This document shows positions 37,111 through 46,091 of a DNA stretch of 64,000 nt, piece after piece. A program made the translations under genes and the position numbers. Position 1 is the stretch's first letter; each line of letters begins with the position of its first letter. The notes under the pieces were generated by a model that worked only from the letters and a program-made list of their open reading frames with translations, had not been told where the DNA came from and ran no database searches. Origin of the DNA: Rhodothermia bacterium (GTDB lineage Bacteria > Bacteroidota > Rhodothermia > Rhodothermales > UBA2364); assembly GCA_017303715.1 (NCBI GenBank), contig JAFLBZ010000020.1, positions 1 to 64,000 of the forward strand, given 5' to 3'.

Positions 37111-37145
37111 AAAGCCGTCTTCATCCTGAAGTCGGCTTTTTTTTG
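37111..37145 (+). terminator. Rho-independent terminator
   Basis: The stem AAAGCCG-T-CTTCA / TGAAG-T-CGGCTTT with loop TCC is followed by a run of eight T. It lies 30 bp after the barrel-protein stop codon. Confidence 0.9.
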
Positions 37146-37216
37146 GTATAGGGATTGATTATACTATTTTAAACGACTCAACCGTTAAAAATTACAACCT
37201 TAATTAGTCTTCTTGC

Positions 37217-38029
37217 ATGAAAAAATTTTCCCTCTCCTGTATAATGCTCGTCTTTTTGTGGCTTCCTACGCAAGCACAACAAGTTACACAGGGCAACCCG
37301 CCAGCAGCGGATGAAGTGACGCAACTACGTCAGGCGGTTCAACAATTATACCGCTATGTGCAGTATTTAGACGGCGAAGTCCGTACACTTAAACAGTTTA
37401 TTGATGCGGCTGTCGAGATAAAATTGTCTATAGATATTAAGGACTTACCCGTAAAAGGGAGTGCAAAGGCACCCATTGCCCTTTTGGAGTTTTCCGACTT
37501 TCAGTGCCCGTATTGCGCAACGTTTGCCAATAATGTAGCGCCAACCTTAGACAGTTTGGTGACAGCTGGAACCCTCAAAAAAGTATTTGTGGATCTCCCC
37601 CTCACTTCTATCCACCCTATGGCACTCAAAGCGGCAAAAGTGGGGCGGTGTGCAAATGAACAAGGGAAATTCTGGGAAGTGCATGATAGCTTTTTCAAGA
37701 ATCAGGGCAAATTACAGGCTGCCTTAGACTCTCTTGGGACGTTTGCGCAAAAGAACGGGCTTGACGGTGCAAAACTTCAAGATTGTGTAAACAGCACCAA
37801 GTATGATGCGGCCATCAATAAAACCATTGACATCGCCGAAAGCGCGAGCATCAGCTCTACCCCAACCTTGGTGTTGGGCTATACACAACCGGACGGCACG
37901 GTTAAAGTGGCCAAGTTTATTCGGGGTTCTGGTGCCAACTTTGTGGAAGAAGTAAAAGCACTTAAAGCCAAAATACCAAGCCAAACCACAGCACCGGAAC
38001 AACCGAAAGGGAAGCGATCTCGTGGTTAA
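37217..38029 (+). CDS. DsbA-like thiol-disulfide oxidoreductase
   Basis: The protein has 270 aa with a signal peptide (ends LPTQAQ). A short coiled-coil-like region (about 33-62) precedes a thioredoxin-fold DsbA domain. The active site is CPYC (Cys97, Cys100) in EFSDFQCPYCATFANN. The cis-proline loop is SSTPTLVLGY near 215. The helical insertion holds MALKAAKVGRCANEQGKFWEVHD, as in BdbD/DsbA-type proteins. It would form or rearrange disulfides in periplasmic proteins. It is monocistronic, flanked by terminators. Confidence 0.93.
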   Translation: MKKFSLSCIMLVFLWLPTQAQQVTQGNPPAADEVTQLRQAVQQLYRYVQYLDGEVRTLKQFIDAAVEIKLSIDIKDLPVKGSAKAPIALLEFSDFQCPYCATFANNVAPTLDSLVTAGTLKKVFVDLPLTSIHPMALKAAKVGRCANEQGKFWEVHDSFFKNQGKLQAALDSLGTFAQKNGLDGAKLQDCVNSTKYDAAINKTIDIAESASISSTPTLVLGYTQPDGTVKVAKFIRGSGANFVEEVKALKAKIPSQTTAPEQPKGKRSRG

Positions 38030-38050
38030 GCGTCTTTGCGCACTTTGTTC

Positions 38051-38078
38051 AGCCTCGTCTTTTGGATGGGGCTTTTTT
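38051..38078 (+). terminator. Rho-independent terminator of the DsbA-like gene
   Basis: AGCCTCGTC pairs with GATGGGGCT (including G-T pairs) around a loop of TTTTG, followed by six T. It meets the convergent 122-aa gene and may serve both. Confidence 0.75.
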
Positions 38079-38445
38079 ATTGGACACCGGGGAAATGATC
38101 AACGTACTTTATGGTAAAATCAGGAAAATGATCTACAATCTTAATCTTATAGTCTGGAAAGTGATCCACTAATTTCCATTTTCCAGCACGATCAGGGAAA
38201 TGGTCCACCAATTTAACATGTAAATCTGCAAAATGATCTACGATCTTCACTTTATAATCAGGAAAATGGTCAACCAATTTTATTTTACCATAGATCCGGC
38301 TAAGGTCCGGCTTGCCGTTTTTCATCGGTAAAGGAGGACGTGTGATGACAGAGGCAGACGTCGTCAGCAAAAGCACAAAAAGAAGTATAAAAATCCATGT
38401 GATTTTACCCACAAATTGCTTCGAGGTATGTAAAAAATATTGCAT
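38077..38445 (-). CDS. Small secreted protein of six VDHFPD repeats
   Basis: The protein has 122 aa. Residues about 14-32 are a membrane or signal segment (ITWIFILLFVLLLTTSAS). From residue 54 to the end it consists of six copies of an 11-residue unit, consensus (K/V)-x-(K)-(I/L)-V-D-H-F-P-D-x. The VDH triplets are at 58, 69, 80, 93, 104 and 115; the third interval is 13 residues. Each unit looks like one beta-strand and a turn. Compact Bacteroidota proteins with comparable short repeats (the DUF6150 type and a predicted knotted beta-fold) come to mind, but I cannot confirm homology. No catalytic site is evident; the regularly placed Asp-His pairs could bind metal. Divergent from the galactokinase-like gene. 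Confidence 0.8.
   Translation of the reverse strand: MQYFLHTSKQFVGKITWIFILLFVLLLTTSASVITRPPLPMKNGKPDLSRIYGKIKLVDHFPDYKVKIVDHFADLHVKLVDHFPDRAGKWKLVDHFPDYKIKIVDHFPDFTIKYVDHFPGVQ
38080..38292 (-). repeat. Six in-frame tandem repeats encoding VDHFPD units
   Basis: The DNA repeats with a 33-bp period (one 39-bp interval) because it encodes the 11-residue units. Codons differ between copies, so the repetition is kept at protein level and is not a recent DNA duplication. Confidence 0.85.
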
Positions 38446-38603
38446 ATAACACAGAAGTTATCCATATGATCATTTTGAAGAGATAATTTTTATAAAAATA
38501 CCCTTCTTATTAAACCCTAAATTTACGTGATAAATCGTTATTTGTAAAGCGGGCTATTTTCTTTGTATTATAGCAAGACCACACCACCACACCATACAAA
38601 ATC

Positions 38604-39962
38604 ATGCGTACAATTACCCACGAGCAAATGCCTTTGCATACGGGACTTGCTCAAAGAGGAATTTCGAAGCAAGAAATCTCGGCCTTGGCTGACGGCATTT
38701 CTGCTGATCTCGCGTACATCCGTGAAATGCCCTCTTACAACTCGGAAGCCATTTTCGGATATTTTATTCCCGGCAGATTAGAGGTTCTGGGCAAACATAC
38801 CGATTATGCTGGCGGGAGTAGTTTGGTATGTGCTGTAAATAAAGGGTTTAGGATTTATGGCCTAAAATCAGATGATGGCTTATTGCATATCCACCATTTA
38901 GACCAAAAAATAAACATCACCATAGACCTTTCTGCACACCGCTCACCAGCATCGGGCTGGGAAGTCTATGTGCAAACCGTTTTACGGAGGCTAACCGCCA
39001 ATTTTGGTAAACTTTCGGGTGGAGACCTCTTTATCACTTCCGACTTGCCCCAAGCGGCAGGGATGAGCAGTTCAAGCGCTTTTATTGTTGCCTTGCTCCT
39101 TGCACTGACCGAAATGAACCAACTTAGGACACATCCTTTATGGATAAGCCAAATTAAAACACAAGAAGACTTGGCAACCTATGCCAGTTGTATTGAAAAT
39201 GGGATGAGTTTTGGGACGCTAAGAGGGGAAAGAGGCGTCGGTACATTGGGCGGAAGCCAAGATCATGTGGCCATTTTGTGCAGTCGTGCCGGTTGCCTAA
39301 ACCATTTTTCTTACGCACCAACCTGCTTCAAAAAAGCGATTGCTTTACCGCCAGAATTTCAGTTTGTGATTGGGCACTCTGGCATACTGGCCGAAAAGAC
39401 AGGGGACGCACTTGAGTTATACAACCGTACTTCGAGTTTGGCGCAGGCATTGGTCGAAGCATGGAATCACGGTGAAGGTGGGAATTTCCCCCATATCGGC
39501 GCATTGCTACAGCACCCTAAATTTGATCTCTATACCATCTGGAAACACCTATTGCTCCGAAGAAAAACCTTTTCAGACGTAGCGCTAATGGATCGTTTAG
39601 ACCATTTTATGGTGGAAACCGATCTGGTGGAGGAGGCCGTGAAAGCTTTGGAGCAAGATCAAATCATTTCTTTTGGGCGGTTGTCCTTTCAATCACAGCA
39701 TTATGCCGAGCGACTTCTACACAATCAAGTACAAGAGACCACTTTTCTCGTCTCAACAGCACGGAGGTTAGGTGCATTGGCGGCTTCTGCCTTTGGTGCG
39801 GGCTTTGGCGGAGCTGTTTGGGCTTTGGTACATACCTACGATGTTCCGCTCTTTTTGCAAAAATGGGAGGCCACCTATGCACATACATTTCCAAATAGGG
39901 TTTCGCTTTCGCAATTTTTTCCAGTAATTCCCGGATCACCCGCTTTTGCACTGCCCTTGTGA
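38604..39962 (+). CDS. Galactokinase-family GHMP sugar kinase
   Basis: The protein has 452 aa and is cytoplasmic. The sugar-binding motif PGRLEVLGKHTDYAGG (56-71) corresponds to the galactokinase signature GRxNLIGEHTDY, with Lys in place of the usual Glu. The GHMP ATP-binding loop is PQAAGMSSSSAF (149-160). GSQDH holds the likely catalytic Asp, and GAGFGGAVWAL is the third motif. It would phosphorylate galactose or a related sugar at C1. A GH53 galactanase gene lies 0.7 kb downstream on the same strand, which fits galactose use, but the Glu-to-Lys change leaves the exact substrate open. Confidence 0.85.
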   Translation: MRTITHEQMPLHTGLAQRGISKQEISALADGISADLAYIREMPSYNSEAIFGYFIPGRLEVLGKHTDYAGGSSLVCAVNKGFRIYGLKSDDGLLHIHHLDQKINITIDLSAHRSPASGWEVYVQTVLRRLTANFGKLSGGDLFITSDLPQAAGMSSSSAFIVALLLALTEMNQLRTHPLWISQIKTQEDLATYASCIENGMSFGTLRGERGVGTLGGSQDHVAILCSRAGCLNHFSYAPTCFKKAIALPPEFQFVIGHSGILAEKTGDALELYNRTSSLAQALVEAWNHGEGGNFPHIGALLQHPKFDLYTIWKHLLLRRKTFSDVALMDRLDHFMVETDLVEEAVKALEQDQIISFGRLSFQSQHYAERLLHNQVQETTFLVSTARRLGALAASAFGAGFGGAVWALVHTYDVPLFLQKWEATYAHTFPNRVSLSQFFPVIPGSPAFALPL

Positions 39963-40000
39963 TTTGTACCTTATAAAATCCATCATCTAAATCAAACGAT

Positions 40001-40663
40001 ATGGGATTTTTTGACTTTATCCGATCCAACCAGACCTCGCCACTCATCCAACAGTGCCTAACCGATATGCAAGTGATGTTAGAGATTGCTGAGGAGATTT
40101 TCACGGCTGCAACAGCATACGCCTTAGACAACCAAACCCTTAAAATTGACCTCAAGGCCAGAGACGAAGAAATTAACAATCGCGAAGTTGGGATTCGAGG
40201 TCGGTTGCAGGAGCATTTTCATCAGGATCCCAAGCAAGACATTACCATCGGATTGATTTTAATGAGCATCGTCCAAGATGCCGAACGTGCCGGAGATCTG
40301 GGTAAATCCATTGCAAAAATGGCAGATTTGGCTCACCGAAACCGCATAGGAACGCGGGTTCAAGAATTGCGCAATATTCGTGATTTAATTGCTAAAATGT
40401 TTCCGCAAATGAAACAAGGGTTTATCGGAAAAGATGCTTGGGTTGCCAGGGTGGTAATGGATCAAAACATTAATATTAAGTCGCTAACCACACAATTTAT
40501 GCGGAATTTAGCAAACGATGCGGAAATAAGTGTAAATGAAGCGGTTGTACTCGCGGCCCTTGCACGAATGATTTCCCGCGTTTCTGCACATTTATCTAAT
40601 ATCATGTCCTCGGTTGTCATGCCGTTTGATCAAATCAGAAGAGCGCCCAGTTGGAGTGAATAA
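40001..40663 (+). CDS. PhoU-domain protein
   Basis: The protein has 220 aa, is cytoplasmic and all-helical. It has the PhoU-like pattern of two three-helix bundles with acidic metal-binding motifs: DLKARDEEINNREVGIRGRL (about 50-69) and IVQDAERAGDLGKSIAKM (about 90-107). It probably modulates phosphate transport or signalling. No Pit or Pst transporter is adjacent. It starts 38 bp after the kinase gene and 26 bp before the GH53 gene, so the three may be cotranscribed. Confidence 0.85.
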   Translation: MGFFDFIRSNQTSPLIQQCLTDMQVMLEIAEEIFTAATAYALDNQTLKIDLKARDEEINNREVGIRGRLQEHFHQDPKQDITIGLILMSIVQDAERAGDLGKSIAKMADLAHRNRIGTRVQELRNIRDLIAKMFPQMKQGFIGKDAWVARVVMDQNINIKSLTTQFMRNLANDAEISVNEAVVLAALARMISRVSAHLSNIMSSVVMPFDQIRRAPSWSE

Positions 40664-40689
40664 TTTTCTGTAACATAAATACATTTAAA

Positions 40690-41754
40690 ATGAGGCAGAC
40701 GTATTTTAAATTATTCTTCCTTTTTTGGGTATTGCTAACATCAGCCTGCGATAATTCCCAACCTAAATTACCGCGCCCTGAAGAAAATATATTTCTCCAA
40801 GGCGCCGATATTTCTTTCCTACCAGAAATCCGAAATTCAGGGGTAAAAACCTACTCCGATGGTCAAGAGGAAGATATGCTCGAGACGCTAAAAAAGGCAG
40901 GTGTAAATGTGATTCGCCTTAGACTTTGGAAAGATCCCTTAAATGAAACTTCCTCTTTAAAGACGGTTAAAAGCTTAAGTAATGAAGCCAAAGCCTTGGG
41001 CTTTAAAACGCTTATCTCGCTTCATTATTCAGACACTTGGGCCGATCCCGGAAAACAGACTAAACCGGAAATTTGGAAAAATGTGATGGCCACTTCATTA
41101 CGAGATAGTGTATATATATATACCAAAAAAATAATGGAAGCATTAAGACCCGACTACCTTCAAATTGGAAATGAAATTAATGGTGGATTATTGTGGCCAG
41201 ATGGAGATTATAAACATTTTGATGAGGCGATTACCTTGATCGCTCAAGCAGCTAAAGCGATAAGATCAGTCGATCCGGAAACAAAGATTATTTTACATTA
41301 TGCTGGATTTGAATATGCGAATGCTTTTTTTTCTAAGTTTGCAACAATTGATTATGATATTATAGGTCTTAGTTATTACCCAATATGGCATGGAAAAGAC
41401 CTTCCAAAACTAACCTCTGAACTTTCAAGCCTCTCTTTAATCTATAATAAATCTATCATGATTGTTGAGACGGCTTACCCTTGGACACTGAGTTGGAATG
41501 ACTGGACAAACAACATTGTGGGTTTATCTTCTCAATTATTGCCTGAATACCCAGCATCACCTGAAGGTCAGAAAGCGTATTTAATGAAAATTAAAGATAT
41601 TCTTAAAAACACGCCAAAAGGTTTAGGATTTTGCTATTGGGGTGGAGAATGGATCAGTTACAAAGGAAATCAAGCGAGAGATGGATCTTCTTTTGAAAAT
41701 CAAGCATTTTGGGATTTTGAAAATAAACGTCTGCCTGTTTTAGATGCTTATTGA
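40690..41754 (+). CDS. GH53 endo-beta-1,4-galactanase, lipoprotein
   Basis: The protein has 354 aa with a lipoprotein signal (LFWVLLTSAC, Cys20). The GH53 fold is clear: GADISFLPEI (38-47), NVIRLRLWKDP (73-83) and SLHYSDTWADPGKQTKP (110-126). The acid/base is E162 in QIGNEINGG and the nucleophile E260 in IVETAYPWT. It hydrolyses beta-1,4-galactan or arabinogalactan type I into galacto-oligosaccharides, probably at the cell surface or in the periplasm. The gene is noticeably A+T-richer than those to its left, which may indicate acquisition. The C-terminus lacks a T9SS tail, in keeping with lipid anchoring. Confidence 0.93.
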   Translation: MRQTYFKLFFLFWVLLTSACDNSQPKLPRPEENIFLQGADISFLPEIRNSGVKTYSDGQEEDMLETLKKAGVNVIRLRLWKDPLNETSSLKTVKSLSNEAKALGFKTLISLHYSDTWADPGKQTKPEIWKNVMATSLRDSVYIYTKKIMEALRPDYLQIGNEINGGLLWPDGDYKHFDEAITLIAQAAKAIRSVDPETKIILHYAGFEYANAFFSKFATIDYDIIGLSYYPIWHGKDLPKLTSELSSLSLIYNKSIMIVETAYPWTLSWNDWTNNIVGLSSQLLPEYPASPEGQKAYLMKIKDILKNTPKGLGFCYWGGEWISYKGNQARDGSSFENQAFWDFENKRLPVLDAY

Positions 41755-42081
41755 AATCGCTTGTATCTTAATAGTATAATGTGTTCTTCACTAACGGCAT
41801 GGTGACCCTAGGAAAATCCGCCGGATAGACCAGCAACCGCAACATGGATGGCTACGAACAACCAGCTTTCCCTCCTCATCTAAATATGCCACGCCCTACG
41901 GGGCTTTATTGTGTGCATTTGGGAAACGATTTCCATTAATATACCACCCCCTGCGGGATTTGCCGCTCCTTAAAAAGTAGAAAAAAACCTTATAAAAACC
42001 AAAATCTACGCTATCTCGTGAGTTCTTACAAGACACTCTGGTGTTCGGGACTGGCTTTTGCAGGCTTCCTTAAAAATAAAT
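41755..42081. other. Intergenic stretch with repeat-like sequence
   Basis: The 327-bp gap between the convergent GH53 and histidine-kinase genes has no credible gene. Positions 41880-41975 contain CGCCCTACGGGGC, TGGGAAACGATTTCCA and CCCCCTGCGGG motifs, similar in style to dispersed intergenic repeats of Bacteroidota and to the 1340-1620 stretch. No obvious terminator with a T-tract was found. Confidence 0.45.
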
Positions 42082-44067
42082 TTAAGGTGCTTGAAATACA
42101 ATCTTCGCTTTTGTCCCAGCTTCACTACTTTCAATTGTAAATATCCCCTCCAATTGACGAACCAGCCCTCTAACAAGGTTAATGCCAAGCGAGTTACGGC
42201 TATTGAGATTGATTTCTCCCGATATCCCTACTCCATTATCAGCAACCATTAAATGATATTGATGATCCACTTTCTTGAATGAAATATCAATTTCTCCTAT
42301 TTTTTTGTTAACGAAGGCATATTTATAACAATTCGTTATCAGTTCATTAACAATAAGACCCATTGGAATGGCCGTATCAATACTTAGTTTAGATTCATCA
42401 ATATCTACTTTCACTTCAATAGTTTGGTTTTCAGGTTTGTATGAACGTTCAATATTGCTAATCAATGTAACTATGAAGTTTTTAATCCCAAGCGTGGATA
42501 AATCTTCTGACTGGTATAAATTTTGGTGAACCAAAGCGATTGAATAAACCCGATCTTGCCCTTCCTTCATCAGTTTTTTAGCCTGTTCGTCTTTCATATT
42601 CCGTGCCTGTTTTTCAAACAAACCTGAAATGATTTGAAGATTATTTTTTACGCGGTGATGAATCTCTTGCAAAAGGCGCTCTTTGTCGTGCAAGGAAGTT
42701 TCAAGTAATGTTTTTTGATGTGCTATAATTAAATTATCATTTTTAATTCTCCGAATAAACAAATAACCCAATAAAATAACGACAATCAATGTAGTTACTG
42801 CCAAGTTTTTTAATAAGCCTTCATGCCGGCTATTCTTTTGTACTGACTCAATTTGATTTTGATAGCGTTCTGCATCCACCCGCATTTCAATTTGCCAAAG
42901 TTTGCGTTTATCGTTTTGTTTGGCCAAGCTATCCTCCATTTTATTTGCCAATTTCAAGTATTTGAAGGCATTTTTATAATCATTTTTCAATTCGTAATAC
43001 TCCACATTATTGTAATAAAAGGGAAGGGTTTTAAAGTAGTTTCCGGGATCTTCAAACCGGATATGAGGTTGCAAATAAATTGCTCTTTCTAAATCTGCCT
43101 GGGCTTCTTCTAATTTTTTTAATCTAATTTTCAATTTTATGATTACTTGTAAAGCATCATATTCTGCTATGACTTGGGTGGTATTGTTCAAATCATCAAA
43201 GGACTTGTATAAGGAATACCCACGATTGGCATAAAAAGAGGCACGTGCTAAATTGTTTAATTCCATGTAGTAAGAAGCAATATCCAAAGAAGACAATCCC
43301 TGCCAATAAAGACTACGCCATTCCTTAACGTCTTGTGTTGGATTGACTTTGTAATTGACTTCATAAATAAGTCCGGCATAATGAATCGCACTTGAATATT
43401 CTTTCGATATCGCATATATCGCTTGGATAAGGTTAAGCGTAAGTGTATAAAAAATACTATGTATATTTTCGTTATACTTGATTGACAATTTCAAGCTTTC
43501 TAAAGATTTTTCATAATCGCCTAAGGTGTAAAATGTTCTCCCCATGCTATAAAGCATCCAATCAAGGTCGTAATAGTAGAATTTTTCAAACCCAAGAGAC
43601 CTCATCATAGACAAATATTTCAAGTACGAAGAGTATAGTTCTTGTTCAGACAGTTTATTGGTATTGAATTTATGCAATTCGAGTGAGAAATTAGCTGCAA
43701 TATATTCAACCATATACTCATTACTTCCTTGGCTTAGCTCTATTATTTTATGTAAACTTTCAATGATTTCATCTGATTTATATTGATAACCATTCCCAAC
43801 TTTACCTCTAAGATAGTGCCAATACATCATCAATGAAATATTGTTCTCGCGTTTAATTTCCTGATGAATTAGTTCATAAGTTTTTTTATTATAACTTAGA
43901 TAATTTTTAAGAAAACTCTTTTTTTCAGGTATCGTTTTTAACTTTTTATAATCCAAATAATTCACTGTAATAGATATAGTATTATCCTGTGCCATTATAT
44001 TTGAACAGATCGCAATCACAAAAAAGAGGGCAGTAATAACCCTTAGATTAAATATTGTTGTTTTCAT
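42082..44067 (-). CDS. TPR-containing sensor histidine kinase (HisKA_2 type)
   Basis: The protein has 661 aa. Residues 1-26 are a signal peptide. About 30-400 is a helical tetratricopeptide-like sensor region outside the cytoplasm (for example YTLGDYEKSLESLKLSIKYNE, EAQADLERAIYLQP). A single membrane helix is at about 420-437, then a short coiled coil. The HisKA_2 dimerisation and phosphotransfer motif is EIHHRVKNNLQIISGLF (His470/471). The ATPase domain has NELITNCYKYAF and VADNGVGI. The likely partner is the LytTR response regulator at 47880-48638, 3.8 kb away, because no other regulator is in the window and such kinases commonly pair with LytTR regulators. The gene is A+T-rich. The ligand is unknown. 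Confidence 0.9.
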   Translation of the reverse strand: MKTTIFNLRVITALFFVIAICSNIMAQDNTISITVNYLDYKKLKTIPEKKSFLKNYLSYNKKTYELIHQEIKRENNISLMMYWHYLRGKVGNGYQYKSDEIIESLHKIIELSQGSNEYMVEYIAANFSLELHKFNTNKLSEQELYSSYLKYLSMMRSLGFEKFYYYDLDWMLYSMGRTFYTLGDYEKSLESLKLSIKYNENIHSIFYTLTLNLIQAIYAISKEYSSAIHYAGLIYEVNYKVNPTQDVKEWRSLYWQGLSSLDIASYYMELNNLARASFYANRGYSLYKSFDDLNNTTQVIAEYDALQVIIKLKIRLKKLEEAQADLERAIYLQPHIRFEDPGNYFKTLPFYYNNVEYYELKNDYKNAFKYLKLANKMEDSLAKQNDKRKLWQIEMRVDAERYQNQIESVQKNSRHEGLLKNLAVTTLIVVILLGYLFIRRIKNDNLIIAHQKTLLETSLHDKERLLQEIHHRVKNNLQIISGLFEKQARNMKDEQAKKLMKEGQDRVYSIALVHQNLYQSEDLSTLGIKNFIVTLISNIERSYKPENQTIEVKVDIDESKLSIDTAIPMGLIVNELITNCYKYAFVNKKIGEIDISFKKVDHQYHLMVADNGVGISGEINLNSRNSLGINLVRGLVRQLEGIFTIESSEAGTKAKIVFQAP

Positions 44068-44100
44068 ACGATCTGGGGAATAAGCGTAAAATAAAACACA

Positions 44101-44131
44101 AAAGGGGTGCTCCGAATTTGAAGCAGCCCCT
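44101..44131 (-). terminator. Terminator hairpin after the CapA-like gene
   Basis: On the minus strand AGGGGCTGCT pairs with AGCACCCCT (one bulged base), followed by TTTGTGTTTTATTTT. It lies 26 bp past the stop of the CapA-like gene and before the histidine-kinase start, so it separates the two transcripts. Confidence 0.7.
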
Positions 44132-44156
44132 ACTTTTTATCCATTGATTTGAAGGC

Positions 44157-45272
44157 TTATTTGGGAAGAATGGTTCCATCTGCCTCAATCTTAGGCATCG
44201 TAGAAGGAAAGTCTAATTTTGACAACCGACGTAAGGTTGAGATTGCTGAATTGGACTTGTCTTTTATTAGCACCCCACGCCCAGCAAGTACATATGGGTG
44301 GATTTTCCCGGCCATAAATTTTCCATCGGCATCTATTTTCATCTCCAGCACCATGGTTTCTGCCGTTGCTCCAGCCAGTTGAAACCATCCATAGGTTGCG
44401 AAATTGCCCAATGAGTAGGCGATCAATCGGTCATTATACATTTCCATTCCACGTAAAACATGCGGGCCGTGGCCGAGTACCAAGTCTGCTCCAGCATCAA
44501 TTACGGTTTTAGCAAAGAGTGGGAGGTTTCCTCTTGCTTCGCCATAAAAGAGTTCGGTACGATTTGGAACGCGGGTATTTCCGGAACCTTCAGCACCACC
44601 ATGAAAGGAAACCACGATCAAATCTGCTTTTTTATCGGCTTCCAAAACCAACTGCCGTGCCGCATCCAATTCATTCACATTGGGTGCGACATTGTTGTGA
44701 GCAAAGCCAAGAAAAGCGATTTTTTTTCCTTGGGTCGTAAGATACGTTGTCGCAAACGCCTGACGGTCACCGCCAGCGTGTTTTATCCCTACTTCCTCTA
44801 ATGTTTTTCGAGTGCTCAAACGTCCCGCTTCACCGAAATCATTTGCATGGTTATTGGCAACACTTAAAACGTCTAATCCAGCACGTTTTAAATGTTTTCC
44901 GTAGCGGGTGGGCATTTTAAACGCAAAACAATTACCACTATTTCCACATTTACTGGAAACGCCTTTGTCTATAAGAGGCCCTTCTAAGTTTGCAAAAGCA
45001 ATATCTGCTGCCTGAAAAAGTGGGGCTACCGGATCCAATAGATTTGCCCCGTCGTTTGGTGGCATTCGGGTTTCGTTGGGAAAGGTAGAACCCAGCATGA
45101 TGTCGCCAGCAGCGGCGATGGTAATAGGCTCAGTATTCTTGGGAATGATCGGCCTCGTATCCGAAGAGTCTTTTTTTTCTTCGGAACTGGGTTTTGTCGT
45201 TTCTGCACATCCTGATAAAATCATTACAAAAACCAAAATCCAAACAACCCGACCAACTGTAAACTGTATCAT
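44157..45272 (-). CDS. CapA-like metallophosphatase-fold lipoprotein
   Basis: The protein has 371 aa. The ATG at 45272 begins a lipoprotein signal (VWILVFVMILSGC, Cys22). The PGA_cap/CapA domain has the metallophosphatase motifs in order: AAGDIMLG, ANLEGPLID, SVANNHANDFGEAG, VSFHGG and LGHGPHVLRGMEMY, plus IAYSLGNFATYGWF. Relatives serve in poly-gamma-glutamate capsule synthesis, but many Bacteroidota homologues stand alone, as here with no capB or capC, and their substrate is not known. It would face the periplasm. Confidence 0.9.
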   Translation of the reverse strand: MIQFTVGRVVWILVFVMILSGCAETTKPSSEEKKDSSDTRPIIPKNTEPITIAAAGDIMLGSTFPNETRMPPNDGANLLDPVAPLFQAADIAFANLEGPLIDKGVSSKCGNSGNCFAFKMPTRYGKHLKRAGLDVLSVANNHANDFGEAGRLSTRKTLEEVGIKHAGGDRQAFATTYLTTQGKKIAFLGFAHNNVAPNVNELDAARQLVLEADKKADLIVVSFHGGAEGSGNTRVPNRTELFYGEARGNLPLFAKTVIDAGADLVLGHGPHVLRGMEMYNDRLIAYSLGNFATYGWFQLAGATAETMVLEMKIDADGKFMAGKIHPYVLAGRGVLIKDKSNSAISTLRRLSKLDFPSTMPKIEADGTILPK

Positions 45273-45441
45273 GTTTTGCGCAAAAAAATGAAAAGGGCGG
45301 TTGTGGCCAAGCACATCCTGAAAGAAAACCAGAATTGAGCTTAGTATATACCTTAATTTATGAAATTACAGCTTTTACCCTTCCGTTGCAAACCGAGAAT
45401 GCCAATACCAATACCTTATTGTGGTGGCGCAATGCCGTGCA

Positions 45442-45984
45442 TTACATGTGTTCATTAAAACTCACATTGGCTACAAATGGAATTTCTTTATTCCCATTGT
45501 TTATAAATTCGATCACCTGATCACCCGATTGGCTTGCGTGTTCACCACAAGGGCCATTTTCTGCAATATCGCGCACTTTACCACCAACTTTTATGGTGAC
45601 TTTTTCACCTAATTCCGTATTGGGCATAATGCAAGTCATAAATCCTTTTTCCACCCGTGCCACATAACTTTTGGTTTCACGAGCTTCGAGGATGATGTTC
45701 AAGTCGGTATCTGATGCACCTTTTTTCAAGGTTATACGCTCGACTTCCTTGCCGCCTGTGGTTTCTTCCGATTCAAGTTCCTCCGAAGTCGGGGTGTTGG
45801 CTGTGTTCTTGGTGGGAGCCTCTTCTTTTGGAAATGTTGTATTAGTAGCAGCACTTTCGGTTGTAGAAGTTGTATTAGTAGCAGTACTTTCGGTGGTTTT
45901 TGTCGGGTTGGACGTATTTTTGTTACAGCCTATGGCCACAGAGAAGACCATAAAGAGTGCAATTGTTTTTTTGGAGAGGTGCAT
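45442..45984 (-). CDS. Small lipoprotein with Thr-rich linker and PPC-like domain
   Basis: The protein has 180 aa. The lipobox is VFSVAIGC (Cys20). Residues 21-80 are a low-complexity Thr/Asn/Glu linker including two copies of a TTESAATNTT-like unit. The C-terminal about 100 residues begin RITLKKGASDTDLNIILEAR and align with the two small secreted proteins encoded just upstream (VKFARGASDAMLTRTIPAN, VKFAKGKSEKLVVVTLAAN). The pattern recalls beta-sandwich domains of the pre-peptidase C-terminal or g-type lysozyme-inhibitor (PliG) kind. This copy has two extra cysteines (TCIMPN, GPCGEH) that could form a disulfide. Function unknown. Confidence 0.75.
   Translation of the reverse strand: MHLSKKTIALFMVFSVAIGCNKNTSNPTKTTESTATNTTSTTESAATNTTFPKEEAPTKNTANTPTSEELESEETTGGKEVERITLKKGASDTDLNIILEARETKSYVARVEKGFMTCIMPNTELGEKVTIKVGGKVRDIAENGPCGEHASQSGDQVIEFINNGNKEIPFVANVSFNEHM
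45836..45894 (-). repeat. 33-bp in-frame tandem duplication
   Basis: GTTGTATTAGTAGCAG-C/T-ACTTTCGGT occurs at 45836-45861 and 45869-45894 with one mismatch, within the Thr-rich linker of the lipoprotein gene. The near-identity implies a recent slippage duplication. Confidence 0.8.
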
Positions 45985-46025
45985 CGGTTTTTAGAATTAA
46001 ATTTATGATGTAAATAAAATAAGAA

Positions 46026-46066
46026 TTGGCGATTCATCATAAAATACCTGTATAAAAAATCGCCAA
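46026..46066 (-). terminator. Inverted repeat, possible terminator
   Basis: Arms TTGGCGATT (46026-46034) and AATCGCCAA (46058-46066) are perfect, with a 23-base A+T-rich loop, and are followed on the minus strand by CTTATTTTATTT. It lies 26 bp after the stop of the 127-aa gene and before the lipoprotein gene, so it may attenuate read-through. Confidence 0.55.
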
Positions 46067-46091
46067 ACGCTTTATGGAAACCGATCAACGC

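Noticed and set aside
38080-38292. Regular 33-bp DNA periodicity that could be taken for a CRISPR array
   Set aside because: It is continuous in-frame coding sequence for VDHFPD units, has no unique spacers and no cas genes nearby.
41920-41935. TGGGAAACGATTTCCA, resembling the LacI operators near 26980
   Set aside because: It lies between two convergent genes, has two mismatched pairs, and is surrounded by repeat-like intergenic sequence, so a regulatory role is unlikely.
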